A DNA stretch of 64,000 bases, taken from positions 780,939-844,938 of the forward strand of contig CAWIDT010000005.1 in the NCBI GenBank assembly GCA_963834945.1, read 5' to 3'. This document shows, one piece after another, positions 37,013-45,572 of the stretch (its first letter is position 1; every line of letters starts with the position of its first letter). A program made the position numbers and the translations under genes. This DNA is from R-RK-3 sp963834945 (GTDB lineage Bacteria; Pseudomonadota; Alphaproteobacteria; Rhizobiales; Rhodomicrobiaceae). The notes under the pieces were generated by a model. The model was not told where the DNA came from and did not search any database. It saw only the letters and a list, made by a program, of their open reading frames with translations.

Positions 37013-37085
37013 GGCCCCTCTCCGCACGAGCGCCGCCGCCGGTCCGTACCTTCGGAAATCATCCCAAAGCGCGGAGAGAGCGGCT

Positions 37086-37230
37086 CCACCCTCACCCGGC
37101 GCTGCGCGCACCCCTCTCCCATCGAGGGAGAGGGGTGACGAAGGAAGGCGCGGCCTGCCCCACTTGCCCTCTCCCCTCGCGGGAGAGGGCACCCGCCGAA
37201 TGGCGGGTGGGTGAGGGGGCGGGCCAGCCC
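37086..37230. repeat. Head-to-head pair of CCCTCTCCC/GGGAGAGGG repeat elements
   Basis: The left half (CCCTCACCCGG...CCCCTCTCCCATCGAGGGAGAGGGG, about 37088-37134) is the inverse of the right half (CCCTCTCCCCTCGCGGGAGAGGG...GGTGGGTGAGGG, about 37168-37220). Each half contains its own hairpin. Elements of this composition are common intergenic repeats in alphaproteobacteria. They sit in the 270-base gap between mraY and murD and could fold into a very stable RNA structure. Confidence 0.75.
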
Positions 37231-37282
37231 CGTTTTCTCGGACTTGCCGATTAAGCAGAGATGGTTCATTTCATCGCAAACC

Positions 37283-38365
37283 CTACCGCAATTTCAGCGT
37301 CGAAAGACCGATCAGCGCCAGCACCACGGCGATAATCCAGAAGCGCACGACTACCGTCGCCTCGGCCCAGCCCTTCTGCTCGAAATGGTGATGCAGCGGC
37401 GCCATGCGGAACACCCGCTTGCCGGTCAGCTTGAATGAGGCCACCTGCACGATCACCGACACCGTCTCCAGCACGAACAGCCCGCCGACAATCGCCAGCA
37501 CGATTTCGTGCTTGGTGGCCACGGCGATGGTGCCGAGTGCTCCGCCCAGAGCCAGCGAGCCGGTGTCGCCCATGAAGATCATCGCGGGCGGCGCGTTGAA
37601 CCAGAGGAAGCCGAGCCCGGCGCCGACCAGCGCTCCGCAAATCACCGAAAGTTCCCCTGCGCCCTGCACGAAATGCACTTGCAGATAGTCGGAAAACACC
37701 TTGTTGCCGACCAGATAAGCGATGACGCCGAACGTCGCCGCCGCGATCATCACCGGCACGATCGCCAAGCCGTCCAGCCCATCGGTGAGGTTCACCGCGT
37801 TGCCTGCCCCGGCAATGACGAACGTGCCGACGACCAGGAAAATCGGGCCGAGATCCAAAAGCAGATCCTTGAAAAACGGCACGGCAAGCGAGGTGGCAAC
37901 GCCCGGCGCGGCGATCTTCATGATCGAATAGGCGGCAATCGCGGCGATCGCCACTTCGAGGCACAGGCGAACGCGCCCTGGAAACCCGTTGCTCGAACGC
38001 TTCGTCACCTTAAGATAATCGTCATAGAAGCCGATCAGGCCGAAAGACAGCGTGACGGCCAGCACCACCCACACCAGCCGGTTGGCGAGATTGGCCCACA
38101 TGATCGTCGCCACGCCCACGCCGAGCAGGATCATCAGCCCGCCCATGGTCGGCGTGCCAGCCTTGCTGAGATGCGATTTCGGGCCATCCGAGCGGATCGG
38201 CTGTCCTTTGCCCTGGCTCCGGCGAAGCTGATTGATCAGCGCCGGGCCGAACAGGAACACCACCATCAGCGCGGTCATGATGGCGCCGCCGGTGCGGAAG
38301 GTGATATAGCGGAACACGTTGAAGATCTGCGCATGGTCACCCAAGACGCCAAGCAGATAGAGCAT
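37283..38365 (-). CDS. mraY: Phospho-MurNAc-pentapeptide transferase MraY
   Basis: The 360-residue polytopic enzyme shows KAGTPTMGGLMILLG, GFYDDYLKVTKRSSNG, NAVNLTDGLDGLAIVP, FMGDTGSLALGGALG and APLHHHFEQKGWAE, the complete MraY motif set including the magnesium Asp residues. It makes lipid I. The ATG at 38365 follows GGGGAGGGG. An upstream extension into murF was rejected. Confidence 0.96.
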   Translation of the reverse strand: MLYLLGVLGDHAQIFNVFRYITFRTGGAIMTALMVVFLFGPALINQLRRSQGKGQPIRSDGPKSHLSKAGTPTMGGLMILLGVGVATIMWANLANRLVWVVLAVTLSFGLIGFYDDYLKVTKRSSNGFPGRVRLCLEVAIAAIAAYSIMKIAAPGVATSLAVPFFKDLLLDLGPIFLVVGTFVIAGAGNAVNLTDGLDGLAIVPVMIAAATFGVIAYLVGNKVFSDYLQVHFVQGAGELSVICGALVGAGLGFLWFNAPPAMIFMGDTGSLALGGALGTIAVATKHEIVLAIVGGLFVLETVSVIVQVASFKLTGKRVFRMAPLHHHFEQKGWAEATVVVRFWIIAVVLALIGLSTLKLR

Positions 38366-38381
38366 CCCCTCCCCTTTCGAC

Positions 38382-39815
38382 CTATTCCGCAGCCGTTCTG
38401 CCGGCGCTTTGCAGCAGCGGGAACCGGTCTTTGATTGCATTCACCAGCGGCCCCATGCGGCTGCCGAGCGACCCCTTGATCATGATCGCGTCGCCCGCCC
38501 GGATGGCTGCCGGCAGCGTGTCCCGCAGACCATCCGAATCCTCAGCCCAGCCGCCTTGCCGTGCTTCGTCGAGCGCATCGAACAGGGCTTCCATATACGT
38601 CCCGCAGCAGTACACGCTGTCGATGCCCGCCGCCTTGATCGGCTCGGCGAGGCCCGCATGCATGGCCTCCGACTGGCTGCCAAGTTCGAGCATGTCGCCC
38701 AGCACCGCGATGCGGCGCTTGACCCAGACCGGCGCGGTGTCGCCCAGCACCTTCAGCGCCGCCCCGACCGAGGCGGGATTGGCGTTATAGCTCTCGTCGA
38801 TCAGCAGAAACTGGCCCCCCGCAATGCGGTGGACACCTTGCGCGCCTCTCCCCACCGGCGCGCCGAACCCTGCGAGGGCGGCGGAAGCCCGTTCGATATT
38901 GCCACCCATGAGCTTCACGGCCGCGAGCGCGGCGAGCGAGTTCATCGCCAGATGCTCGCCAGGTGCGCCGAGCTCATAGGTGAGGCTGTCGCCCAGAATA
39001 TCGGCCTCGATCAATGAGCCGCCGTCGGCTGGCTCCACGGCAAGCAGCCGCGCTTCGGCGCCTTTATCCCAGCCGAATCCCGCGATCCGGCCCGCACCGG
39101 CCGACTTGGCGCGTTCGGCGAGCAACGCGAATTGTCCGTCGTCGCGATTGAGGATTGCCGCGCCGCCGGTTTCCAGTCCCGTGAAAATCTCCGCCTTGGC
39201 TTCCGCGATCGCCTCGATATCGGTGAAAAACTCCATATGCACCGGCGCGACCGTGGTGATGATCGCGGCGTGCGGGCGAACGAGCTTCACCAGCGGCGTG
39301 ATCTCGCCGGCATGGTTCATGCCGATCTCGAATACCGCATATTGTGCATCGCGTGGCAGCCGGGCAAGCGACAGCGGCACGCCCCAGTGATTGTTATAGG
39401 ATTTGTCGGACGCATGAACCTGCCCCTCGGCGCCCAGCATCAGGCGCAGCATCTCCTTGGTGCCGGTCTTGCCGACGCTGCCGGTCACCGCGACGATGCG
39501 GGCCTCGCTGCGCGCTCTCGCGGCCCGGGCAAGGGCATTGAGCGCCTCCAGCGTGTCGGGCACCGGAAGCAGCGGCCCGTCCGCCGCCTCCTCAAAACCC
39601 TCTTGCACGACGGCGAGCGCGGCCCCGGCGGCAAAGGCCTGCGCAAGATAATCATGCCCGTCCGTCCGGTCGCCCTTGACGGCGAAGAACGCATCGCCCG
39701 GCTGGAGCGTGCGCGTATCGATGGAAATTCCGGTGACGCCCGCCGGCATCGCGCCGCGCCTCGGCGGGCCGAATATCTTGCCCAGTTCCCCGCCTGTCCA
39801 GAGCGTCTCAGCCAT
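38382..39815 (-). CDS. murF: UDP-MurNAc-tripeptide--D-alanyl-D-alanine ligase MurF
   Basis: The 477-residue ligase has ISIDTRTLQPGDAFFAVKGD, RTDGHDYLAQAF, the ATP loop VAVTGSVGKTGTKEMLRLM, AVFEIGMNHAGEI and LIDESYNANPASVGAAL, matching MurF. It adds D-Ala-D-Ala to complete the UDP-MurNAc pentapeptide. Its start overlaps the murE stop by eight bases, and it is followed by mraY after 16 bases. Confidence 0.96.
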   Translation of the reverse strand: MAETLWTGGELGKIFGPPRRGAMPAGVTGISIDTRTLQPGDAFFAVKGDRTDGHDYLAQAFAAGAALAVVQEGFEEAADGPLLPVPDTLEALNALARAARARSEARIVAVTGSVGKTGTKEMLRLMLGAEGQVHASDKSYNNHWGVPLSLARLPRDAQYAVFEIGMNHAGEITPLVKLVRPHAAIITTVAPVHMEFFTDIEAIAEAKAEIFTGLETGGAAILNRDDGQFALLAERAKSAGAGRIAGFGWDKGAEARLLAVEPADGGSLIEADILGDSLTYELGAPGEHLAMNSLAALAAVKLMGGNIERASAALAGFGAPVGRGAQGVHRIAGGQFLLIDESYNANPASVGAALKVLGDTAPVWVKRRIAVLGDMLELGSQSEAMHAGLAEPIKAAGIDSVYCCGTYMEALFDALDEARQGGWAEDSDGLRDTLPAAIRAGDAIMIKGSLGSRMGPLVNAIKDRFPLLQSAGRTAAE

Positions 39816-41280
39816 GTATGGTTAACCTCTCACGGCCGCCTTCCAGGAGCGCGGCCACTGTTTCATGGTCAGAATAGGGGATCACCCTATGCCCGATAAT
39901 CTGTCCGGTTTCGTGGCCCTTGCCCGCGATCAGCACCAGATCGCCGGGCCGCAAGGCATGGATGGCAGCCGCGATGGCTTCGGCGCGGTCGCCGATCTCG
40001 ATGGCTGCCGGAGCCGCCGCCAGGATTTCGGCGCGGATTGCGGCGGGGTCTTCGCTGCGCGGATTGTCGTCCGTAACGATGACGCAGTCGGCGAGCCGGG
40101 CGGCTATCTCCCCCATTTGCGGCCGCTTGCCCCGGTCGCGGTCGCCGCCGCAGCCGAAGACGACATGCAGCCGGCCGGAGACATAAGGCCGGAGCGCCAG
40201 GATCGCGGTTTCCAGCGCGGCCGGCGTATGCGCATAGTCGATGAAGACAGGGGCGCCGCCGGCCGTGCGGCCTGCCAGCTCCAGCCGCCCTTTCGCGCCC
40301 TGCAAATGTTCGGCGGCGGCGAAAGCCTCCCCGGCCGGGGTGCCGCTCGCAATCGCCAGCCCCAACGCCACCAGCGCGTTCGCGGCCTGGAAGTCACCCG
40401 CCAGCGGAAGCGCCAATTGCAGGGCGGAGCCCTCATGCTGGACTTCGAGCCGCTGGCCGAAACCGTCGCGCTCGCTCGCCAGGAGCCGCAGGCTGTCGCC
40501 GCGCCGGCCCGTCGTGACCAGCAGCAAGCCGCGCCCGCGCGCGATCTCCGCCGCCTCTTCACCGCCTTCGCTGTCCACATCGATCACGGCGGGCTGGCCC
40601 GGTTGCAGCAGCTCGGTGAACAGGCGCATCTTGGCCCTGAAATAATCCGCAAAATCAGGGTGATAGTCCAGGTGGTCGCGCGAGATATTGGTGAAGCCGC
40701 CCGCCGCCAGCTTGATGCCGTCCACCCTATGCTGGGCGAGCCCGTGGCTGGAGGCCTCGAAGGCCAGATGCGTGGCCCCGTGATCGGCAAGTTCGGCAAG
40801 GCTCGCATGCAGCGACACCGGATCGGGCGTAGTGTGAACGAGCGGCCAGTCCTGATGCCGGAAATGGATGCCCGTGGTGCCCAGACTGGCGGCGGCCTGT
40901 CCGCAGGCCTCCCAGATCTGGCGGAGAAAGGCCGCGACCGAGGTCTTGCCGTTGGTGCCGGTGATTGCGACGGCGATCTCAGGCTGCCGGCCATGGAAAC
41001 GGGCGGCCATCAGGGCCAGACGGCGGCGCGGATTGGCGTCCCTGATCACCGGAATCCGGCCGTCCGCTTCGACCGCCACGGCGTCGCCCGCCAGGATTGC
41101 CGACGCCCCGCGCGCCACGGCGTCGGCGATAAAGCGCGCCCCATCCGTTTTCACGCCGTTCAGCGCCGCGAACAGATAGCCCGGCCGGGCCTCGCGGCTG
41201 TCGGCGGTCAGCCCGCTTATCGGCACGCGCTCGTACTCGGCAGGGGCGGCGCCAGGGCCGCACAGATCGCTCAGTTTCAT
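39808..41280 (-). CDS. murE: UDP-MurNAc-tripeptide synthetase MurE, meso-diaminopimelate type
   Basis: The 490-residue ligase shows ADSREARPGYLFAALNGVKT, ATP loop VAITGTNGKTSVAAFLRQIW and the stretch VIVTDDNPRSEDPAAIRAEI. Its DNPR motif marks meso-diaminopimelate rather than lysine specificity, as expected for a Gram-negative wall. ATG 41280 was chosen; a GTG five codons upstream (41295) is possible. Confidence 0.95.
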   Translation of the reverse strand: MKLSDLCGPGAAPAEYERVPISGLTADSREARPGYLFAALNGVKTDGARFIADAVARGASAILAGDAVAVEADGRIPVIRDANPRRRLALMAARFHGRQPEIAVAITGTNGKTSVAAFLRQIWEACGQAAASLGTTGIHFRHQDWPLVHTTPDPVSLHASLAELADHGATHLAFEASSHGLAQHRVDGIKLAAGGFTNISRDHLDYHPDFADYFRAKMRLFTELLQPGQPAVIDVDSEGGEEAAEIARGRGLLLVTTGRRGDSLRLLASERDGFGQRLEVQHEGSALQLALPLAGDFQAANALVALGLAIASGTPAGEAFAAAEHLQGAKGRLELAGRTAGGAPVFIDYAHTPAALETAILALRPYVSGRLHVVFGCGGDRDRGKRPQMGEIAARLADCVIVTDDNPRSEDPAAIRAEILAAAPAAIEIGDRAEAIAAAIHALRPGDLVLIAGKGHETGQIIGHRVIPYSDHETVAALLEGGRERLTIHG

Positions 41281-41356
41281 GATTGTCTCGGCCACGCCAG
41301 GCAGCCCCCATCACCGCGATGCGGGAAGCGCTCGATCAAGCGTTTAATCGTTCCGG

Positions 41357-43021
41357 TTAATAGGAGGCTTGGCGGCTTTCGTCAAACGTCCTCGCCGGGG
41401 CAATCCCCAGCATCGGCGCGATGCGCCTGATGATCGCCCCTGCTGTCGGAGCCGCATTGTGACCCGCTTCGGTGCGTTTGCCCGGCTGCTCGGGCTTGGG
41501 CTCGTCGATGACGACGAATACCAGATATTGCGGATCATCCATCGGAAAAGCCGCCACGAAGCTGGTGATGACGTCCTGGCTGTAGCCGCCTTTGGACGGT
41601 TTCCAGGCCGTCCCGGTCTTGCCGCCGACCCGGTAGCCGGGAACTTTCGCCTGCGTGCCGGTGCCGTTTTCCACATTGGCGAGGAAAAGCCGGCGCATCG
41701 CGGCGCTGGTTTCCGCGCTCACGACCTGTTCTCCCGGCGGGCTCGCCTGCCCCGGCAGACGCGGCAGAAAGGTGGGGGTAATCTTATTTCCGCCATTGAT
41801 GAGGGCGGCGGTCGCGACGGCGAAAGCAAAGGGCGGAACGGAAATGCCGTGACCATAGGCCATGGTCATCGTGTTGACATCGCGCCACTTCTCGGGAAAA
41901 AGCGGCCGCGCCGTCGGTCCAAGCTCCGTCTGCATGGGCTCCATCAGCCCCAGCTTCTCGAAAAACGCCCTTTGCCGCTCGCCGCCGACAGCCAGCGCCA
42001 GCCTTGCCGCTCCGGTATTGGAGGAATGGGTGAACACCTCCTCCACTGTGAGGTAACGCGAATGGGCGTGCCTGTCGTGCAGCGTGAAGCGGCCCATGCG
42101 CAGCGGGGTCAGCACGTCGATGCGATCATCGATGCGGGCGGTGCCCCCGTCGAGTGCCATGGCTATGGCAAAGGTCTTGAATACGGAGCCCAGTTCGTAC
42201 GCGTCATAATAGAAGCGATTGTGCAGGCCAGGTTTGAGCGATGCCTCGCGGCGATTGGGGTCGTAGTCGGGCAGTCCGGCCAGCGCCAGCACTTCGCCGG
42301 TATGGACATCGAGCACGATGCCGCCCAGCGCCTCCGCCTGATAGCGTTTGCGCGCCTCGGTCAGCTCCTCGTGAAGGGCGTGCTGTATGCGCAGATCGAT
42401 GGAGAGCTGAACCCGGCCGCGATCCCCAGTGTCGCCGGCGGAGCCTGTGGCCTGCTGGGCGGAGTCTATGTATTTCTCGATGCCGGCCAGCCCCTGATTG
42501 TCGACATTGGTGTGGCCCAGCACATGAACCGCCGTATCCCCGGCCGGATAGACGCGCTGCGGCTCCTGGATGAGATGCAGGCCTGGCAGACCGAGATTAT
42601 GCACGGCGGCCGCCTCTTTCGGCGTCAGGCCGCGCTTCACCCATTCGAAGCGGCTCTGGCTGCTGAGCTTGGTTCGCAGGCCGATCATGTCCTCGGCCGA
42701 GAGCACGCGTGAAAGCCGCTCGATGGTCTCATCGACACCGATGATCTGGCCGGGATCGGCGAACAACCAATATACCCGGATATCGGAGGCGAGCATCAGC
42801 CCGTTGCGGTCCACCGTATCGGGCCGCGAAACCGCATGGCGGAGCTGATTCTCGGCCACCATGATGCGCGAGGCAAACGCGCTGCCCCGTCCAAGCACGG
42901 TGAGCTGCCAGCCTATGGCGAGGAAACTGCCGAGCAGCGCCAGCGTAAGCAGCCTGAGCCGCCAGATCGGCGGTCCGCACGCGGCGTCTGTCCGGTCATT
43001 GTGCCGCGGTTCGCGCCGCAT
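41357..43021 (-). CDS. ftsI: Septal transpeptidase FtsI (PBP3)
   Basis: The 554-residue class B PBP has a cytosolic tail, one membrane helix (about residues 20-42, RLRLLTLALLGSFLAIGWQL) and the pedestal motif RPDTVDRNGLMLA. The transpeptidase domain has the catalytic Ser in ELGSVFKTFA (about 277), SSN (about 333) and GGKTGTAWKP (about 467). It cross-links septal peptidoglycan with FtsW. Its 5' end overlaps the ftsL 3' end by 26 bases. Confidence 0.95.
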   Translation of the reverse strand: MRREPRHNDRTDAACGPPIWRLRLLTLALLGSFLAIGWQLTVLGRGSAFASRIMVAENQLRHAVSRPDTVDRNGLMLASDIRVYWLFADPGQIIGVDETIERLSRVLSAEDMIGLRTKLSSQSRFEWVKRGLTPKEAAAVHNLGLPGLHLIQEPQRVYPAGDTAVHVLGHTNVDNQGLAGIEKYIDSAQQATGSAGDTGDRGRVQLSIDLRIQHALHEELTEARKRYQAEALGGIVLDVHTGEVLALAGLPDYDPNRREASLKPGLHNRFYYDAYELGSVFKTFAIAMALDGGTARIDDRIDVLTPLRMGRFTLHDRHAHSRYLTVEEVFTHSSNTGAARLALAVGGERQRAFFEKLGLMEPMQTELGPTARPLFPEKWRDVNTMTMAYGHGISVPPFAFAVATAALINGGNKITPTFLPRLPGQASPPGEQVVSAETSAAMRRLFLANVENGTGTQAKVPGYRVGGKTGTAWKPSKGGYSQDVITSFVAAFPMDDPQYLVFVVIDEPKPEQPGKRTEAGHNAAPTAGAIIRRIAPMLGIAPARTFDESRQASY

Positions 43022-43391
43022 GGCCTTCTCCCCCCGCGCCGTTGCGAATCAGCGCGCCGATTTCGTCGCGCGCCTGCCAGCCTGTGCCATCGGTGGCCGA
43101 GGGAATGGGCCGATGCGCCAGAACCTCCATGAAGTCGCGGTGATTGATGAGCTGCTCGGGTTTGGCCGGCTCCAGCTTCAGCACGTTACGCGCCAGCGTC
43201 TCGACCCGTTCTGGCCTGGAGACATGGCTCCATTCGGCGTGCATCAAGGCGACATTATCCTTTTCGTCTTCGATGGCGCGCTCAAGCTGCGCGGCGCGGT
43301 CTTCCAGCCGGCGCGTTTCGAATTTCATGTTGTAGATGAGGACCACCAGACCGGCCAAAAAGCCGAAAGCCAGAAGACAAAACAAACGCAT
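42996..43391 (-). CDS. ftsL: Cell division protein FtsL
   Basis: The 131-residue bitopic protein has a short N-terminus, a membrane helix (LFCLLAFGFLAGLVVLIYNM) and a coiled coil (TRRLEDRAAQLERAIEDEKD). The septal-signal segment WSHVSRPERVETLARNVLKL is typical of alphaproteobacterial FtsL. Identity is supported by position between rsmH and ftsI. A GTG one codon upstream is also possible. Confidence 0.88.
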   Translation of the reverse strand: MRLFCLLAFGFLAGLVVLIYNMKFETRRLEDRAAQLERAIEDEKDNVALMHAEWSHVSRPERVETLARNVLKLEPAKPEQLINHRDFMEVLAHRPIPSATDGTGWQARDEIGALIRNGAGGEGHAARTAAQ

Positions 43392-43432
43392 CACCGCAAA
43401 GACCTCAATAGCTGCCTAACGCTCCCTTAGGG

Positions 43433-44503
43433 TTAACCGGGATTGGTAAATGTCCGGTAATTTCGCCCGCGCAATCCTGTGCCTTTCGGCATCGGCAATC
43501 CGAGCGCCGCCGGGTCCACCGGCCAGGCGGGCGCGTCCAGCCTGACCCCGGCGCGCAGCCTTGCGGAGCGCGACCTGGGATTGGCGGCGATCTCCGCTGC
43601 CCCCGGCTCCACCGGCTTGCGCCGGGCCAGACCGAAGCTCGGCGCCCGCGGGGTAAGCGTATCGGGCAAGTGGCGCGACGCCCGCCCCTTGCCGCCCGAT
43701 CGCTCCGCCAGAAAAGTCTTCACGATGCGATCCTCAAGCGAGTGGAAGGTGACCGCGATCAGCCTCCCGCCGGGGCGCAGAATGGCTTCCGCGGCGGCAA
43801 GCCCCGCCACCAGCTCACCCAGCTCGTCATTGACGAACAATCGCAACGCCTGAAAACTGCGGGTCGCGGGATGTTTGGCATCATCATGACGGCGGCCGAG
43901 CACGCCCGCGATGAGGTCGGCCAGCTCCAGCGTGCGCGTGAGCGGCGCGTCTTCGCGGCGGCGCACGACCGCGCGGGCGATGGCGCGCGAGCGTCGTTCC
44001 TCGCCCAGCAGAAACAGAATTTCCGCAAGGTCGGCCTCGTCGCTGCGGTTCACCACGTCGGCGGCGGTCGGTCCTTCGCCGGACATGCGCATATCGAGCG
44101 GTCCGTCGCGCATGAAGGAAAAGCCGCGTTCCGCTTCGTCGAGTTGCATCGAAGACACGCCAAGGTCAAAAATCACCGCATCGGCGGGCACGAAATCCGC
44201 CGTGGCGGCAATGTCGCCCAGCGCGCTGAACGCGGCTGCGTGGAAGCGAAAACGGTTCGGGAAATCCTTGGCAAGATCGGCAGCGATTGTCGCGACGAGC
44301 GGATCGCGGTCGAGCGCCAGCAGCCAGCACTTCGCGCTACCCAGAATGGCACGCGCATAACCGCCGGCGCCGAAGGTGCAATCGATATAGCGCTCGCCGT
44401 CCTGCGGTTCGAGCGCTGCCAGGGTCTCGGCCAAGAGTACAGGAGAATGACGGGACAGTCCGCCAGCGGCTTCGGGCTCCTCTCCCTTGCCGCGACCCGC
44501 CAT
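43433..44503 (-). CDS. rsmH: 16S rRNA m4C1402 methyltransferase RsmH (MraW)
   Basis: The 356-residue enzyme has HSPVLLAETLAAL, the SAM motif YIDCTFGAGGYARAIL, VIFDLGVSSMQLDEAERGFS, DGPLDMRM and the C-terminal VTFHSLEDRIVKTFL and NPRSRSARLR. It methylates C1402 of 16S rRNA. Its start shares a base with the mraZ stop (TAATG). Confidence 0.96.
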   Translation of the reverse strand: MAGRGKGEEPEAAGGLSRHSPVLLAETLAALEPQDGERYIDCTFGAGGYARAILGSAKCWLLALDRDPLVATIAADLAKDFPNRFRFHAAAFSALGDIAATADFVPADAVIFDLGVSSMQLDEAERGFSFMRDGPLDMRMSGEGPTAADVVNRSDEADLAEILFLLGEERRSRAIARAVVRRREDAPLTRTLELADLIAGVLGRRHDDAKHPATRSFQALRLFVNDELGELVAGLAAAEAILRPGGRLIAVTFHSLEDRIVKTFLAERSGGKGRASRHLPDTLTPRAPSFGLARRKPVEPGAAEIAANPRSRSARLRAGVRLDAPAWPVDPAALGLPMPKGTGLRGRNYRTFTNPG

Positions 44504-44991
44504 TACTCCTGTACTCCCTCTTTACGCCCGTCCGCTAATGGACGGTTCCCCGCGCCGAGATCTCTCCGGTAGGTCCGGGCACGCTCGCGCGCCTCGGTCC
44601 GGAATTCTTCATAAGCCGACGGCTCCCAGATCTGGAACTTGTCCCCAAGTCCGACGAAGACAGCCGTGTCTCCAATCCCCGCATGATCCCTGAGTTTTTT
44701 GGGCAATACGGCCCGTCCGTCGGGATCGACCTTGATCTTTTCGCTTTCTCCGAAATAAGCGGTCGCGATTTCATCGCGCTCGGCGCTGTCGATGGGAAAG
44801 CCATCCAAAATCCCCTTAATCTTTTCGACCAGGCGGCCGCCGCCAGCTTCGAGCGCGGGCCGGTCAAGATGCGGGTAGCAAAAAATCTCCTCAGCACCTT
44901 CTTTGGAGAGGACTGCCCGAAAAGATGCGGGCACGGAGACCCGTCCTTTCGCGTCGATCTTGTTATCGAACCTGGAGGCAAAGTCATCCAT
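44503..44991 (-). CDS. mraZ: Transcriptional regulator MraZ
   Basis: The 162-residue protein has two AbrB/SpoVT-like swapped-hairpin domains, each with the DxxxR motif: DAKGRVSVP (about residue 14) and DPDGRAVLP (about 89). MraZ forms rings and binds tandem TGGG-type repeats before its own operon, repressing the dcw cluster. A matching ten-base-periodic array lies about 200 bases upstream. The C-terminal tail (ERARTYRRDLGAGNRPLADG) is longer than in E. coli. Confidence 0.95.
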   Translation of the reverse strand: MDDFASRFDNKIDAKGRVSVPASFRAVLSKEGAEEIFCYPHLDRPALEAGGGRLVEKIKGILDGFPIDSAERDEIATAYFGESEKIKVDPDGRAVLPKKLRDHAGIGDTAVFVGLGDKFQIWEPSAYEEFRTEARERARTYRRDLGAGNRPLADGRKEGVQE

Positions 44992-45184
44992 CTCCTCTCA
45001 GGCGCTCCCGGTTTGCGACGCGATACCAGCCCGCCGGCAGCGCGGCGCTTTCTCAATATTGTCCGCCACTTGGCGCTCGCCTTCGAACGGTTAGGACCGG
45101 GAGGAAGCGCGCGCTCGTGCCCCCTATTTGGCCTTCGAAGGAACTCGCTTCAGTTGGCCTCCTCCCGAATCACACCCTTCCGAA

Positions 45185-45248
45185 CGGGTTTGAATGGGAT
45201 AGCATGGGATTATATGGGAGTCAACGGAACCACAAGGGCTGGAATGGA
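45185..45248. promoter_or_regulatory. Candidate MraZ operator: seven-phase ten-base-periodic GGG repeats
   Basis: CGGG at 45185, TGGG at 45195, 45205 and 45215, CGGA at 45225, AGGG at 45235 and TGGA at 45245 are spaced exactly ten bases apart on the plus strand. The three central units are ATGGGA. Known MraZ sites are direct TGGGN repeats with five-base spacers, that is ten-base phasing, upstream of mraZ. This array lies about 200 bases upstream of the mraZ start. Confidence 0.7.
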
Positions 45249-45375
45249 GATCTGGCGGGAGGGGATGGAAAACGGGGCCGAAATCGCTGCGAGGCGTCGC
45301 CGGAAGGAAAGCAGAGCAGGCGCTCACGCCGGCATTTCCAAGCAAAGCGCGTCATTCGGCGTGCGGATCACGCCG

Positions 45376-45401
45376 TTAAGCTTTTGCTAACCAGCTCTTA
45401 A
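45376..45401. promoter_or_regulatory. Overlapping TTAA-N7-CTAA-N7-TTAA, candidate CtrA site
   Basis: TTAA at 45376, CTAA (followed by C) at 45387 and TTAA at 45398 are each separated by seven bases, giving two overlapping CtrA-type boxes with one mismatch in the shared half. They lie 385 bases upstream of mraZ and 172 upstream of the autotransporter start, so either gene could be the target. Confidence 0.4.
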
Positions 45402-45486
45402 GATTGGGGGAAATGGAGTTTGAAGATGCGGGGATGGCGGAAGCGGATAGGGCTGTGGCTCTTATGCTGCTTTTAAATAAAATCTT

Positions 45487-45512
45487 GTTCTACGAATTGC
45501 TCTCCGTAGAAC
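45487..45512. promoter_or_regulatory. Hairpin in the autotransporter leader region
   Basis: GTTCTACG (45487-45494) and CGTAGAAC (45505-45512) form a perfect eight-base stem with a ten-base loop. It is 60 bases before the autotransporter ATG and has no U-run, so it looks like a leader structure or operator rather than a terminator. Confidence 0.45.
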
Positions 45513-45572
45513 ACGGTCGTAACGTCGCAAGATAAAAGCAAGGGCCGATGGGGGCCGCCTGGGGGGCGTCTT

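Larger units (their letters stand above)
44992..45572. promoter_or_regulatory. Control region between mraZ and the divergent autotransporter gene
   Basis: This 581-base stretch has no convincing gene. It holds three signals listed separately: a ten-base-periodic GGG array at 45185-45248, overlapping TTAA-N7 boxes at 45376-45401 and a hairpin at 45487-45512. It must contain the dcw promoter, read leftward, and the autotransporter promoter, read rightward. Confidence 0.6.

Noticed and set aside
37013..37192. 60-residue N-terminal extension of MurD
   Set aside because: The extra residues translate the CCCTCTCCC repeat and a strong ribosome site precedes the ATG at 37012.
45185..45248. CRISPR-like short repeat array
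   Set aside because: Units are only four to six bases at ten-base phase with no spacers; an MraZ operator explains it better.
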